DNA of 64,000 nt from Saccharothrix sp. HUAS TT1 (lineage in GTDB: Bacteria > Actinomycetota > Actinomycetes > Mycobacteriales > Pseudonocardiaceae): assembly GCF_040744945.1 (NCBI RefSeq), contig NZ_CP160453.1, positions 1,302,001 through 1,366,000 on the forward strand, given 5' to 3'. This document shows positions 26,470 through 36,672 of the stretch, one piece after another (positions within the stretch are counted from its first letter, which is position 1; the number at the start of each line of letters is the position of its first letter). Below the pieces are notes generated by a model. That model was not told the origin of the DNA and made no database searches. It worked only from the letters and a program-made list of their open reading frames with translations. The translations under genes were made by a program, and so were the position numbers.

Positions 26470-27438
26470 ATGCGCGCGATCACCATTCGGGAACCCGGCG
26501 GACCGGACGTGCTGACGTGGACCGGGGTTCGGGATCCCGAACCGGGGCCGGGCGAGGTGCTGCTGGACGTGGCCGCGACCGCGGTGAACCGGGCGGACCT
26601 GCTCCAGCGCCAGGGCCACTACCCGCCGCCGAGGGGCACGTCGGAGGTGCCCGGCCTGGAGTGCTCGGGCACGGTCGCCGCGCTCGGCGAGGGCGTGACG
26701 GGGTGGGGCGTCGGCGACGAGGTGTGCGCGCTGCTCGCCGGCGGCGGTTACGCGGAGCGGGTCGTCGTCCCGGCCGCCCAGCTGCTGCCGGTGCCCGAGG
26801 GCGTCGACCTGGTGACGGCGGCGTCGCTGCCCGAGGTCGCGTGCACCGTGTGGTCGAACGTCGTGATGGTCGCGGGTCTCAAGAGCGGTGAGACGTTCCT
26901 CGTGCACGGCGGCGCGGGCGGCATCGGCACGCACGCCATCCAGGTCGCCAAGGCGCTCGGCGCGCGGGTCGCGGTCACCGCGGGTTCGGCCGACCGGCTC
27001 CGGCGGTGCGCCGAGCTGGGCGCGGACGTGCTGGTGGACTACCGCGAGCAGGACTTCGTGGCCGAGGTCGGCCGGGCCGACGTGGTGCTGGACAACATGG
27101 GCGGCGCCTACCTGGACCGCAACGTCGACGTGCTCGCGCCGGACGGCAGGCTGGTCGTGATCGGCATGCAGGGCGGGGTGAAGGGCGAGCTGAACATCGG
27201 CAAGCTGCTGTCCAAGCGGGCCACCGTGACGGCGACCGGGCTGCGGTTCCGGCCGGTGGACGGGCCCAGCGGCAAGGGCCGCATCGTCGCCGAGGTGCGC
27301 GAGCGGCTGTGGCCGCTGATCGCGTCCGGGCAGGTCAAGCCCATCGTGCACGACGTGCTGCCGATCGAGCGGGCCGCCGACGCCCACCGCGCGCTGGAGG
27401 GCGGCGGGGTGTTCGGCAAGGTCGTGCTCAAGGTCTGA
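26470..27438 (+). CDS. NAD(P)H-quinone oxidoreductase, PIG3/QOR family
   Basis: 322 residues from ATG 26470. A zinc-independent medium-chain dehydrogenase/reductase: N-terminal AITIREPGGPDVL, DLLQRQGHYPPP, the NADPH-binding FLVHGGAGGIGTHAIQVAK (about residues 140-158) and RATVTATGLRFRP. It should reduce quinones with NADPH. The mycobacterial homologue Rv3777 sits next to the same aminotransferase-bpa block, so synteny supports orthology. Confidence 0.9.
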   Translation: MRAITIREPGGPDVLTWTGVRDPEPGPGEVLLDVAATAVNRADLLQRQGHYPPPRGTSEVPGLECSGTVAALGEGVTGWGVGDEVCALLAGGGYAERVVVPAAQLLPVPEGVDLVTAASLPEVACTVWSNVVMVAGLKSGETFLVHGGAGGIGTHAIQVAKALGARVAVTAGSADRLRRCAELGADVLVDYREQDFVAEVGRADVVLDNMGGAYLDRNVDVLAPDGRLVVIGMQGGVKGELNIGKLLSKRATVTATGLRFRPVDGPSGKGRIVAEVRERLWPLIASGQVKPIVHDVLPIERAADAHRALEGGGVFGKVVLKV

Positions 27439-27459
27439 GCGCCACGTCGGGGCCGGGCG

Positions 27460-28110
27460 TCACGACGTCGGGTCCAACGCGGTCGCGGTGGCCAGGAAGG
27501 TGCGGGGCGTGGTGCGGAAGCGCAGCGCGAACTCCTCGGCCCACCGCACCAGCACGGTCTGCTCGCCGGGCCGCTCGGCGTCGTCCACCAGCACCGCCGC
27601 GCCCGGCGCGAGGACGCCGCGCAGCACCGGCAGCGCCGGGTACCGGGCGTCGGCCGGCAGCGGGCCGTCCACCAGCAGCAGGTCGACCAGGCCGAACCGC
27701 TCCACGTAGGCCGACACCTCGTCGTGCACGAGCTGCGGGTGGTACCACTGGGCGTTCCCGAGCGCGGCCGGGTGCGGGGTCAGCGGCGCGTGCACGACGC
27801 GCGCCACGTGGCCGAGCCCCTCCCGGCGCAGCTGGCTGGCCACGAACGCGGCCGTGCGCTCGTCGTGCTCGACCGACAGCAGGTGGCCGAAGCCGCGCCG
27901 GGCCAGCAGCCGGGCCAGCACCACCGACGACGCGCCGCACCCGCACTCCACCAGCACCGTCCGCGACCCGAGCAGCACCTCGTCGACCACGGCCGCCAGC
28001 GCGGCCGGGCGCAGCTCGTGCGCGGTGTTGGGCAGGTACTCCGACATCAGCGGGGCCAGGCGGTGCAGTGCGGCGAGGTCGGCGAGCTCCCGTGACAGCA
28101 GGTCGTCCAC
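27460..28110 (-). CDS. Class I SAM-dependent methyltransferase-like protein
   Basis: 216 residues from GTG 28110 (GGGGGG upstream, 14 bp after the aminotransferase stop). Residues ~55-200 show a Rossmann methyltransferase core with motif I LVECGCGASSVVLARLL, an acidic strand end LLSVEHDE and LLLVDGPLP, resembling the Methyltransf_24 group. Acceptor unknown. Co-transcribed with the class V aminotransferase homologue. Confidence 0.7.
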   Translation of the reverse strand: MDDLLSRELADLAALHRLAPLMSEYLPNTAHELRPAALAAVVDEVLLGSRTVLVECGCGASSVVLARLLARRGFGHLLSVEHDERTAAFVASQLRREGLGHVARVVHAPLTPHPAALGNAQWYHPQLVHDEVSAYVERFGLVDLLLVDGPLPADARYPALPVLRGVLAPGAAVLVDDAERPGEQTVLVRWAEEFALRFRTTPRTFLATATALDPTS

Positions 28111-28124
28111 CGAGCCCCCCGGTC

Positions 28125-29324
28125 TCACCCCAGCTCGGCGACCGCCCGCACGAGCTCGTCCACTTCCACCGCGTTCGTGTAGTGCGCCAGGCCGACGCGG
28201 ATCGCGCCGCCGACCTCGCCCACCCCCAGCACCGAGAACACCCCGTGCTGCCCCGAGTCGGCGAACGCGCACACGCCGCGCTCGGACAGGTGCTCGACGC
28301 CGTCGGTCGACTTCACGCCGGCCACCGTGAACGCCAGCGCGGGCACCCGGCGCATGGCGTCGCCGATCACCATGACGTGACGGAGCGATCGCAGTTCGTT
28401 GATGAGATTAGCCAGAAGTCCGGCCTGGTAGGCCTTCACCGAACCGAGCGAGGTGAGCACCCGCTCCCGGCGCGGGCCGACCGCGGCGTCGTCCAAACCG
28501 GCCAGGTACTCCACCGATGCCACCAGACCGGCCAGCAGCGGGTAGGCGTGCGGGCCCAGTTCGAGGCGTTCGGGACCCCGCGCGCCGGGCTCGACCGCGA
28601 CCGACGGCAGCAGGTCGAGCATCGACGGGTCGCGGAACACCAGCGCGCCGACCGGCGGGCCGCCCCAGTTGTTCGCCGACACGGCCACCACGTCGGCGTC
28701 CATGGAGGTGATGTCCAGCGGCACGAACGGCGCGGCCGACGAGGCGTCCACCACGACCAGCGCGTCCGTGCGGCGCGCGGCCTCGGCGATCTTGCGCAGG
28801 TCCGGCCGGGTGCCGACGGAGCCGGACGCGGCGGTCACCGCGACCAGCTTGCACTTGGGCGTGACCAGCTCGTCGTACTGCCACGCGGGCAGCTCGCAGG
28901 TCTCGATGTCGACCTCGGCCCACCGGACCACGCTGCCGGTGCGCTGCGCCGCCCGCTGCCACGGCGCGATGTTCGCCGGGTGGTCCAGCCGGGACACCAC
29001 GACCTCGTCGCCGAGGAACCAGCCCTCGGACAGCGCGTCGGCCAGCCGCTGGAGCAGCACCGCGGAGCTGGGGCCGAGCACGACGCCCGCCGGGTCGGCG
29101 CCGACCAGGTCGGCGACGGCCCGCCTGGCCGCGTCCACGATGGCCTCGGCGCGTTGCGAGGCGGGGAAGATGCCACCCGGCCCGGAGACGGGTGCGCGCA
29201 GCGCGGTGGAGACGGCCGTGGCCACCTGTTCGGGTACTTGCATCCCCGCCGGAGCGTCCAGGTGAACCCAGCCGTCGCCGAGCGCGGGGAACAGCCCACG
29301 GACCCGGGCGACGTCGAACGCCAT
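28125..29324 (-). CDS. Class V aminotransferase-fold protein lacking the PLP lysine
   Basis: 399 residues from ATG 29324. Fold-type I class V (cysteine-desulfurase-like) throughout, colinear with the Rv3778c type. The segment that should read S-A-x-K-W-x-G-P reads SANNWGGPPVGAL (residues 216-228), so the Schiff-base Lys is Asn219 (codon AAC). The VVDASS strand (191-196) keeps the PLP-nitrogen Asp193 but lacks the usual His/Gln next to it. It may therefore bind PLP without transaminase chemistry, or be a non-catalytic scaffold. It is divergent from bpa, as in mycobacteria. Confidence 0.82.
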   Translation of the reverse strand: MAFDVARVRGLFPALGDGWVHLDAPAGMQVPEQVATAVSTALRAPVSGPGGIFPASQRAEAIVDAARRAVADLVGADPAGVVLGPSSAVLLQRLADALSEGWFLGDEVVVSRLDHPANIAPWQRAAQRTGSVVRWAEVDIETCELPAWQYDELVTPKCKLVAVTAASGSVGTRPDLRKIAEAARRTDALVVVDASSAAPFVPLDITSMDADVVAVSANNWGGPPVGALVFRDPSMLDLLPSVAVEPGARGPERLELGPHAYPLLAGLVASVEYLAGLDDAAVGPRRERVLTSLGSVKAYQAGLLANLINELRSLRHVMVIGDAMRRVPALAFTVAGVKSTDGVEHLSERGVCAFADSGQHGVFSVLGVGEVGGAIRVGLAHYTNAVEVDELVRAVAELG

Positions 29325-29438
29325 GCCCCACACCGTACGGAGGACGTCGGCGCGCGCGACAGCCAGGGGCCGGCGGTTCACCACCCGATCCGCGACCCGG
29401 TTCGGCGCGGACCACCCGATCGGGCCAGGATGGGGGGC

Positions 29439-29987
29439 ATGAGCGAGGCACACCGAGGTGATCAGGTGGACGACGAGCGGCACGTGGTCGTGGTCGGCCC
29501 GGACGGCGCGCCGGTCGGCGCCGCGCGGGTGCCGGCGGGCGACGACCCCGGTCAGGACGTGACCGACCTGGTCGAGCAGCCGGCGAAGGTCATGCGGATC
29601 GGCACGATGATCAAGCAGTTGCTGGAGGAGGTGCGCGCGGCGCCCCTGGACGAGGCCAGCCGCAACCGGCTCAAGGAGATCCACAAGCGGTCGATCGACG
29701 AGCTGGAGGACGGCCTGGCGCCGGAGCTGCGCGACGAGCTGGAGCGGCTGTCGCTGCCGTTCACCGAGGAGGGCACCCCCTCGGACGCGGAGCTGCGGAT
29801 CGCCCAGGCGCAGCTGGTCGGCTGGCTGGAGGGCCTGTTCCACGGCATCCAGACGGCGTTGTTCGCCCAGCAGATGGCGGCCAGGGTCCAGCTGGAGCAG
29901 ATGCGCGGCCGGGCGCTGCCCGCCGGTTCGGGCGCGGCCGACGGCCCGGAGACCCCGCACATCAGGGGCACCGGCCAGTACCTGTGA
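29439..29987 (+). CDS. bpa: Bacterial proteasome activator Bpa
   Basis: 182 residues from ATG 29439 with a GGGGGG Shine-Dalgarno. A disordered acidic N-terminus is followed by the highly conserved four-helix core (KVMRIGTMIKQLLEEVRAAP, LPFTEEGTPSDAELRIAQAQ, GLFHGIQTALFAQQM) and the C-terminal GQYL, the HbYX-type tail that docks into the 20S proteasome alpha ring. Bpa (DUF2587, Rv3780 in M. tuberculosis) forms a dodecameric ring that opens the proteasome without ATP. The location, between the aminotransferase homologue and the galactan exporter, matches mycobacteria. Confidence 0.95.
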   Translation: MSEAHRGDQVDDERHVVVVGPDGAPVGAARVPAGDDPGQDVTDLVEQPAKVMRIGTMIKQLLEEVRAAPLDEASRNRLKEIHKRSIDELEDGLAPELRDELERLSLPFTEEGTPSDAELRIAQAQLVGWLEGLFHGIQTALFAQQMAARVQLEQMRGRALPAGSGAADGPETPHIRGTGQYL

Positions 29988-30164
29988 CGGTCGGTCGGGT
30001 CGCGCCGGGAGCCCCGCCGACCCGACCGACTACCGCGCGTGAGCACCCAACTACCAAAGGGTCACCTCGGGGCGACCGGAACGGCACCCCGACGCGCAGC
30101 GGTGACCGCACCGTGACAGCCCGGCGACAGGGTCACCACCCCGCCGCCGGTAGTCTCATCACTC

Positions 30165-31085
30165 GTGCAACCCACGAGTACGGTCGAGCGGCCAACCGCT
30201 CCCCTGGCGCCCAACTCGCGCACCTTCGCCCGAGCGTTCGGCGACGTGCGGGACGCGTGGCAACAGCGGGAGCTGTGGGGTCACCTCGGTTGGCAGGACA
30301 TCAAGCAGCGGTACCGCCGGTCGGTCATCGGCCCGCTGTGGATCACGATCTCCATGGGCACCACGGCCCTCGCGCTCGGCCTGCTGTACTCGCAGTTGTT
30401 CAACCAGGAGATCGCCACGTTCCTGCCGTACGTGACGGCCGGGTTCGTCATCTGGAACTTCATCCTGGGCGTGGTCACCGAGGGCACCCAGGTGTTCATC
30501 TCCAACGAGGGGCTGATCAAGCACCTGCCCTCCCCGATCACCGTGCACGTGCTGCGCATGGTGTGGCGCCAGGTGCTGTTCTTCGCGCACAACCTCGTGG
30601 TCTACCTGATCGTGCTGGCCATCTACTTCCCGACGCTCGCGGACGGGTACCGGATGGCGGGCGACACGACCGACCAGCCCGGCCTGTCGTGGACCATGCT
30701 CCTGGCCGTGCCCGCCTTCGCGCTGGTCGTGGTCAACTCGGTGTGGGTGGCGCTGCTGTTCGGCATCATCAGCACCCGGTTCCGGGACATCCCGCCGGTC
30801 ATCAACAGCTTCATCAACCTGGTGTTCTTCATGACGCCGATCGTCTGGCACGTCGGCGTGCTCAACAAGGTCACCGGCGGCGAGGGCGGCAGCAACGACT
30901 GGCGGGTGCTGATCGCCGAGCTGAACCCCATCTTCCACTTCGTGGAGATCGTCCGGGCGCCCCTGCTCGGGCACGCCCAGGACTGGCACCACTGGGTCGT
31001 CGTCGGCGCGTTCACCGTCGTGGGGTGGGCGCTGGCGCTGGTCGCCATGCGCAACTACCGTGCCCGCGTCTCCTACTGGGTCTGA
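30165..31085 (+). CDS. wzm: Galactan/polysaccharide ABC exporter permease (Wzm)
   Basis: 306 residues with an ABC-2 type membrane domain of about six spans, the cytoplasmic QDIKQRYRRSVIGPLWITI motif near residue 45 and FRDIPPVINSF near 205. With the ATPase encoded next it forms the Wzm-Wzt exporter that moves lipid-linked galactan across the membrane (Rv3783 homologue). The GTG start at 30165 has no clear Shine-Dalgarno and may be leaderless. First gene of wzm-wzt-glfT1. Confidence 0.9.
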   Translation: MQPTSTVERPTAPLAPNSRTFARAFGDVRDAWQQRELWGHLGWQDIKQRYRRSVIGPLWITISMGTTALALGLLYSQLFNQEIATFLPYVTAGFVIWNFILGVVTEGTQVFISNEGLIKHLPSPITVHVLRMVWRQVLFFAHNLVVYLIVLAIYFPTLADGYRMAGDTTDQPGLSWTMLLAVPAFALVVVNSVWVALLFGIISTRFRDIPPVINSFINLVFFMTPIVWHVGVLNKVTGGEGGSNDWRVLIAELNPIFHFVEIVRAPLLGHAQDWHHWVVVGAFTVVGWALALVAMRNYRARVSYWV

Positions 31086-31104
31086 GTGAGGCCGCAAACA
31101 CATC

Positions 31105-31920
31105 ATGGTCAGCATCGACGTCTGGAACGCCTCGGTCGACTTCCCGATCTTCGACGCCAAGTCGAGGTCGCTGAAGAAGCTCGCGCTGGGCAAGGTCGGC
31201 GGCAAGATCGGCTCCGAGGGCCGGGTGCCGATAATCGAAGCGCTGCACGACATCAACATCTCGCTGCAGCACGGTGACCGGGTCGGCCTCGTCGGCCACA
31301 ACGGCGCGGGCAAGTCCACGCTGCTGCGGCTGCTCGCGGGCATCTACGAGCCCACGCGGGGCAGCTCGCGCATCATCGGCAAGGTCGCGCCGGTGTTCGA
31401 CCTCGGCGTGGGCATGGACCCGGAGATCTCCGGGTACGAGAACATCATGATCCGCGGCCTCTTCCTCGGCATGGGCCGCAAGGAGATGGAGAAGCGGGTC
31501 GACGACATCGCCGAGTTCACCGAGCTGGGCGACTACCTGTCCATGCCGCTGCGCACCTACTCGACCGGTATGCGGGTGCGGCTGGCGCTGGGCGTGGTGA
31601 CCTCGATCGACCCGGAGATCCTGCTGCTGGACGAGGGCATCGGCGCGGTCGACGCGGCGTTCCTGGAGAAGGCGCGGGACCGGCTGAACGACCTGGTGAA
31701 GCGGTCGGGCATCCTGGTGTTCGCCTCGCACTCCGACGACTTCCTGGTGGAGCTGTGCAGCACGGCCATCTGGATGGACGAGGGTCAGGTCAAGATGCAC
31801 GGCTCGCTGCGCGACGTGGTCACCTCCTACAAGGGCCGTGACCCGTTCGAGCACCTGAGCGCGCAGACGCTGGAGCGGATCGGTCAGCCGAGGGTGCTGA
31901 GCGGGAACGGTGGCGAGTAG
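31105..31920 (+). CDS. wzt: Galactan/polysaccharide ABC exporter ATPase (Wzt)
   Basis: 271 residues. Walker A GHNGAGKST (64-72), signature YSTGMRVRLALG (152-163), Walker B EILLLDEG (171-178) and the H-loop ASHSDDF. The long N-terminal extension before Walker A is typical of polysaccharide exporters, and no C-terminal carbohydrate-binding domain is present, as in the Rv3781 type. ATG 19 bp after wzm. Energises export of lipid-linked galactan. Confidence 0.92.
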   Translation: MVSIDVWNASVDFPIFDAKSRSLKKLALGKVGGKIGSEGRVPIIEALHDINISLQHGDRVGLVGHNGAGKSTLLRLLAGIYEPTRGSSRIIGKVAPVFDLGVGMDPEISGYENIMIRGLFLGMGRKEMEKRVDDIAEFTELGDYLSMPLRTYSTGMRVRLALGVVTSIDPEILLLDEGIGAVDAAFLEKARDRLNDLVKRSGILVFASHSDDFLVELCSTAIWMDEGQVKMHGSLRDVVTSYKGRDPFEHLSAQTLERIGQPRVLSGNGGE

Positions 31921-32826
31921 GTGAGCTTGGTGAGCGCACTGCCGAAGGGCTCCGTGGTCGGGGTCGTGGTGACCCGGCACCGGCGCGAGCTGCTGGCCGA
32001 CTCGCTGAAGGTGCTGGCGTCGCAGACCCGGCCGCTGGACCACCTGGTGGTCGTGGACAACGGGCCGGACCAGCCGGTGGACGACCTGGTCGCGCAGTCC
32101 CCCATCCCCACCACCTACCTGGCCTCGCACCGCAACCTCGGTGGCGCGGGCGGGTTCGCGCTCGGGATGCTGCACGCCCTCTCGCTCGGCGCGGACTGGC
32201 TGTGGCTGGCCGACGACGACGGGCGGCCCGCGGACGAGACCGTGCTCGCCGTGCTGCTAGAGGAGGCCGAGCGGCGCGACCTGGCCGCGATCTCGCCGGT
32301 GGTGGCGAACATCGAGCGGCCGGAGAAGCTGGCGTTCCCGCTGCGGCGGGGGCTGACCTGGAAGCGCAACGCCGCCGAGCTGGGCTCCGACTTCCTGCCC
32401 GGCATCGCGTCGCTGTTCAACGGCGCGCTGTTCCGGGCGTCCACGGTCGACGTCATCGGCGTGCCGGACTACCGGCTGTTCTTCCGCGGCGACGAGGTGG
32501 AGATCCACCGCCGGCTGGTGCGCACCGGGCTGCCGTTCGGCACCTCGCTGCGGGTCACCTACCTGCACCCGGACGGCTCGGACGAGTTCAAGCCGATGCT
32601 CGGCGGGCGGTTCCACGCGCAGGACCCGGAGAACGCGGTCAAGCGGTACTACACCTACCGCAACCGCGGCTACCTGCTGTCCCAGCCGGGGATGCGCAAG
32701 CTGGGGCTGCTGGAGGCGTTCCGGTTCGGGCTGTACTTCATCGGCGTGCGCCGGGACCCGAAGGCGTTCGCGGAGTGGCTGAAGCTGGTCCGGCTCGGTC
32801 AGCGGGAGCGGTTCTTCCGCAAGTAG
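31921..32826 (+). CDS. glfT1: Galactofuranosyltransferase GlfT1
   Basis: 301 residues, GT2 fold, with GVVVTRHRREL at the N-terminus, the metal-binding ADDDGRP (97-103) and FRGDEVEIHRRL where the acidic pair sits in the acceptor/base region. GlfT1 (Rv3782) adds the first galactofuranose residues to the decaprenyl-PP-GlcNAc-Rha primer of arabinogalactan at the inner membrane face. The start is the GTG directly abutting the wzt stop; a second GTG at 31930 is possible. Tight coupling to the exporter supports the call. Confidence 0.9.
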   Translation: MSLVSALPKGSVVGVVVTRHRRELLADSLKVLASQTRPLDHLVVVDNGPDQPVDDLVAQSPIPTTYLASHRNLGGAGGFALGMLHALSLGADWLWLADDDGRPADETVLAVLLEEAERRDLAAISPVVANIERPEKLAFPLRRGLTWKRNAAELGSDFLPGIASLFNGALFRASTVDVIGVPDYRLFFRGDEVEIHRRLVRTGLPFGTSLRVTYLHPDGSDEFKPMLGGRFHAQDPENAVKRYYTYRNRGYLLSQPGMRKLGLLEAFRFGLYFIGVRRDPKAFAEWLKLVRLGQRERFFRK

Positions 32827-32908
32827 CCGCTCGCGTTCAGCTCCGCGCGGAATCGCTGATGGCGAACCCGTCTTGCCTGGTCAGACGGGCGCTGGTGGGC
32901 TGTGCGGC

Positions 32909-33121
32909 ATGACTTCTGAAGCGCGTAAGACCTCGCTGGTGCTGCACCTGGCGGCCAACCCGAACCCGATCTCGATCAAGGTGTCCGAGGAGACCGCCGC
33001 CGACCTCGGGTCGCGGTTGATCCAGGTCGTGCGCAACGGCCACACGCAAGCCGTGCAGACTGCGGACGGCAAGGAGTTCGTGGTCAACTTCAGCCACGTC
33101 GTGGCCGCGCACTTCGAGTGA
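32909..33121 (+). CDS. Small hypothetical protein (70 residues)
   Basis: ATG 32909. Three or four short beta strands and one helix (KVSEETAADLGSRLIQVVRNG, then GKEFVVNFSHVVAAHF). The final strand pattern recalls small actinobacterial DUF3107-like proteins but the match is not good enough to assign. It is wedged between glfT1 and the convergent glfT2, and has typical actinobacterial codon use. Confidence 0.6.
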   Translation: MTSEARKTSLVLHLAANPNPISIKVSEETAADLGSRLIQVVRNGHTQAVQTADGKEFVVNFSHVVAAHFE

Positions 33122-33172
33122 GCGGGCCGGGCGGTGCGCGCGTCGACCGCACGCACCGCCCGGCCCTCCGGC

Positions 33173-35095
33173 TCAGCTGTTCTCGAACACCTTGCGCCAC
33201 GACTCGACCGAGGTCAGCTCGGGCAGCGCGTCCCGGTAGACCTTCTTCAGCCGCGGCCACTCCTGGCCGAGGCGCCGGTAGTTGCGCACCACCCTGGCCA
33301 TGAGCTGGCGGAACTCCTTCGGGTCCCGCTTGCGGAACGCGACGCCGCTGCCGTCGGCGCTGGACACCGTCGCGCTGTCCAGGTTGCCGAGCAGGAACCA
33401 GCGGGCGCTGGTCGCGGGCACGTTGATCTGCGGCCGGTGCCCGGCCTCCTGCTGCGGCGCGCGCAGGTTGTGCAGCAGCGCCTTGGACGCCTTGGCGGCG
33501 GTCGCCGCGGTGCCCAGCGGCGGCTTGAGCATCGCCTCCGCGCGCACCATGTCGAACGTGGGCGGCGGGAACTCCCGGGCCGACTCCGACACCTGGGCGT
33601 CGCTGTAGGTCTTGCGCAGCTTCTGGATCTCCGGCAGCGCGGTGCGCAGCGACTCGAACAGCTTGTCCGGCCCGGCGATGAAGTCCTCGATCGCCTTCTG
33701 CTGCACCGCGACGGTCGAGTACTCCATCGACAGCAGGTGCCGCAGCGACAGCTTCAGCCCCTGCTTCACCAGGGTGGAGCGGATGTCGTACGGGCTGTGC
33801 AGCGCGGCCATCACCAGCCGGTTGCGGGTGTGGAAGTACGCCTGCCAGTCGGTGGCGTCGTTCTTGTCCGTCCACGGCATGTGCCACACGGCCGAGCCGG
33901 GCAGCGACACCGTCGGGTAGCCGTTCTCCAGGGCGCGCAGCGAGTACTCCGCGTCGTCCCACTTGATGAACAGCGGCAGCGGGTAGCCGGTGCGCTGCAC
34001 CACCTCGCGCGGGAACAGGCACATCCACCAGCCGTTGTAGGTGGAGTTGATGCGCAGGTGCAGTTCCTCGGTGTCGCGCAGCGACTCGGTGGCGAAGTCG
34101 TGGTCGGTGACCGCGCCGGGCGCGGCCCGCCAGAAGCAGCTCGCCAGGTCCACGACCTCGCCCATGCTGTGCAGCCGGGCGCGGGCCTGGAGGTTCAGCA
34201 TGTGGCTGCCGACGATGACCGGCTGCGCCGCCGCGCGGGCGAACGCGTTGGACCGCAGCACGGCGTCCGGCTCCAGCCGGATGTCGTCGTCCATCAGCAT
34301 GATCTGGTCGACGTCGGTGTGCTCGATCGCCTCGTACAGGCCGCGGGTGAAGCCGCCCGAGCCGCCCAGGTTCTCCTGCTCGATGACCTCCAGCTTGTCG
34401 CCGAGCAGGCGCACCGCCTCGGCGTAGCCCTCGGTGTCGCGCACCTTGACCGCGCCCTGGTCGGCGACGAACACCTTCTGCACGACGTCCAGCACGGCCC
34501 GGTCCTCGCCCAGCGCCCGCAGCGCGATGACCGCGTCCACCGGGCGCATGGTGGTCATGCCGATGGCCACCTTCTGCGCGGGCAGCGGCGAGTCGGTCGT
34601 CCAGGCGCCCTCGACCAGTTCCAGCGTGCTGTCGTCGGTGAAGACGTCGAACCAGATCCAGCCGCCGTCCTCGAACGGCTTGAGGCTGATCCGGAACTCC
34701 AGCGTGCTCGGCCCGCCCTCGGCGCGGACCGGCCTGCCGTCGAGGTGGATGCTGTCGCCGTTGGGCTTGGAGCGGTAGACGTCGATCCGGCCGGCGCCGC
34801 GCACGGACAGGCGGAGCACGACCTCCTCCACCACCGTCCACCGCTTCCAGTAGCTGGCCGGGAACGCGTTGAAGTACGAGGCGAACGACACCTTGGCCGA
34901 GGGCGGCACGGTCACCGCCCGGCGCGAGGACACGTGCGAGTGCACGCTGTCCGGCTCGTCCAGGTACAGCGGGCGGACGTCCAGCGGGTCCTCGTCACGC
35001 GGGAGGATCACCCGCTGGAGGACCTGCGCCGGTGCGAAACCGCCGCTGTGCTCAGTGGTCGGGGAGGCCGAATCGACGGCACTCTGCTCGGTCAC
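33173..35095 (-). CDS. glfT2: Galactofuranosyltransferase GlfT2
   Basis: 640 residues, the full length of the processive UDP-Galf transferase (Rv3808c). An N-terminal beta-sandwich domain precedes the GT-A domain with DDD motif LMDDDIRLEP (269-271), KWDDAEYSLR (378-387, catalytic Asp) and VWHMPW (metal-binding His405), then the C-terminal helical bundle. It elongates the galactan with alternating beta-1,5 and beta-1,6 Galf residues on the lipid carrier. It lies upstream of no other minus gene here, and glf follows the same strand orientation 140 bp upstream. Confidence 0.95.
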   Translation of the reverse strand: MTEQSAVDSASPTTEHSGGFAPAQVLQRVILPRDEDPLDVRPLYLDEPDSVHSHVSSRRAVTVPPSAKVSFASYFNAFPASYWKRWTVVEEVVLRLSVRGAGRIDVYRSKPNGDSIHLDGRPVRAEGGPSTLEFRISLKPFEDGGWIWFDVFTDDSTLELVEGAWTTDSPLPAQKVAIGMTTMRPVDAVIALRALGEDRAVLDVVQKVFVADQGAVKVRDTEGYAEAVRLLGDKLEVIEQENLGGSGGFTRGLYEAIEHTDVDQIMLMDDDIRLEPDAVLRSNAFARAAAQPVIVGSHMLNLQARARLHSMGEVVDLASCFWRAAPGAVTDHDFATESLRDTEELHLRINSTYNGWWMCLFPREVVQRTGYPLPLFIKWDDAEYSLRALENGYPTVSLPGSAVWHMPWTDKNDATDWQAYFHTRNRLVMAALHSPYDIRSTLVKQGLKLSLRHLLSMEYSTVAVQQKAIEDFIAGPDKLFESLRTALPEIQKLRKTYSDAQVSESAREFPPPTFDMVRAEAMLKPPLGTAATAAKASKALLHNLRAPQQEAGHRPQINVPATSARWFLLGNLDSATVSSADGSGVAFRKRDPKEFRQLMARVVRNYRRLGQEWPRLKKVYRDALPELTSVESWRKVFENS

Positions 35096-35235
35096 GGGTT
35101 TCCTCCGGCGAACCGCGCGGGGGCGGCGGTTCGAATCAGCTGTGGGCGAATCCGACCACCGGTCGAGGCGGCCACGGGTGGGATCGACGATACCGCGTCC
35201 CGCCGATCCCGCCCGCCGCCCGGTGACCGGGTTGA

Positions 35236-36471
<1,236 letters not shown>

Positions 36472-36672
36472 TCACCGGGACGGGCGGGCGGCACGCCGGT
36501 CCGCGCGACCTGGAGGCGGCGCGGGAACCCGCGTCCGTACACTGCGCGCTGAGGGCTTACCACATGTCACAGCGCCGTGCACCGCCACCTTCGCGCTGTC
36601 CGGTGTTCGAGCACGTCCGTCCACCGGTGGAATGCCTCCAAGCATCTCGACGACGGTGGGGCAGCAGGGGAC

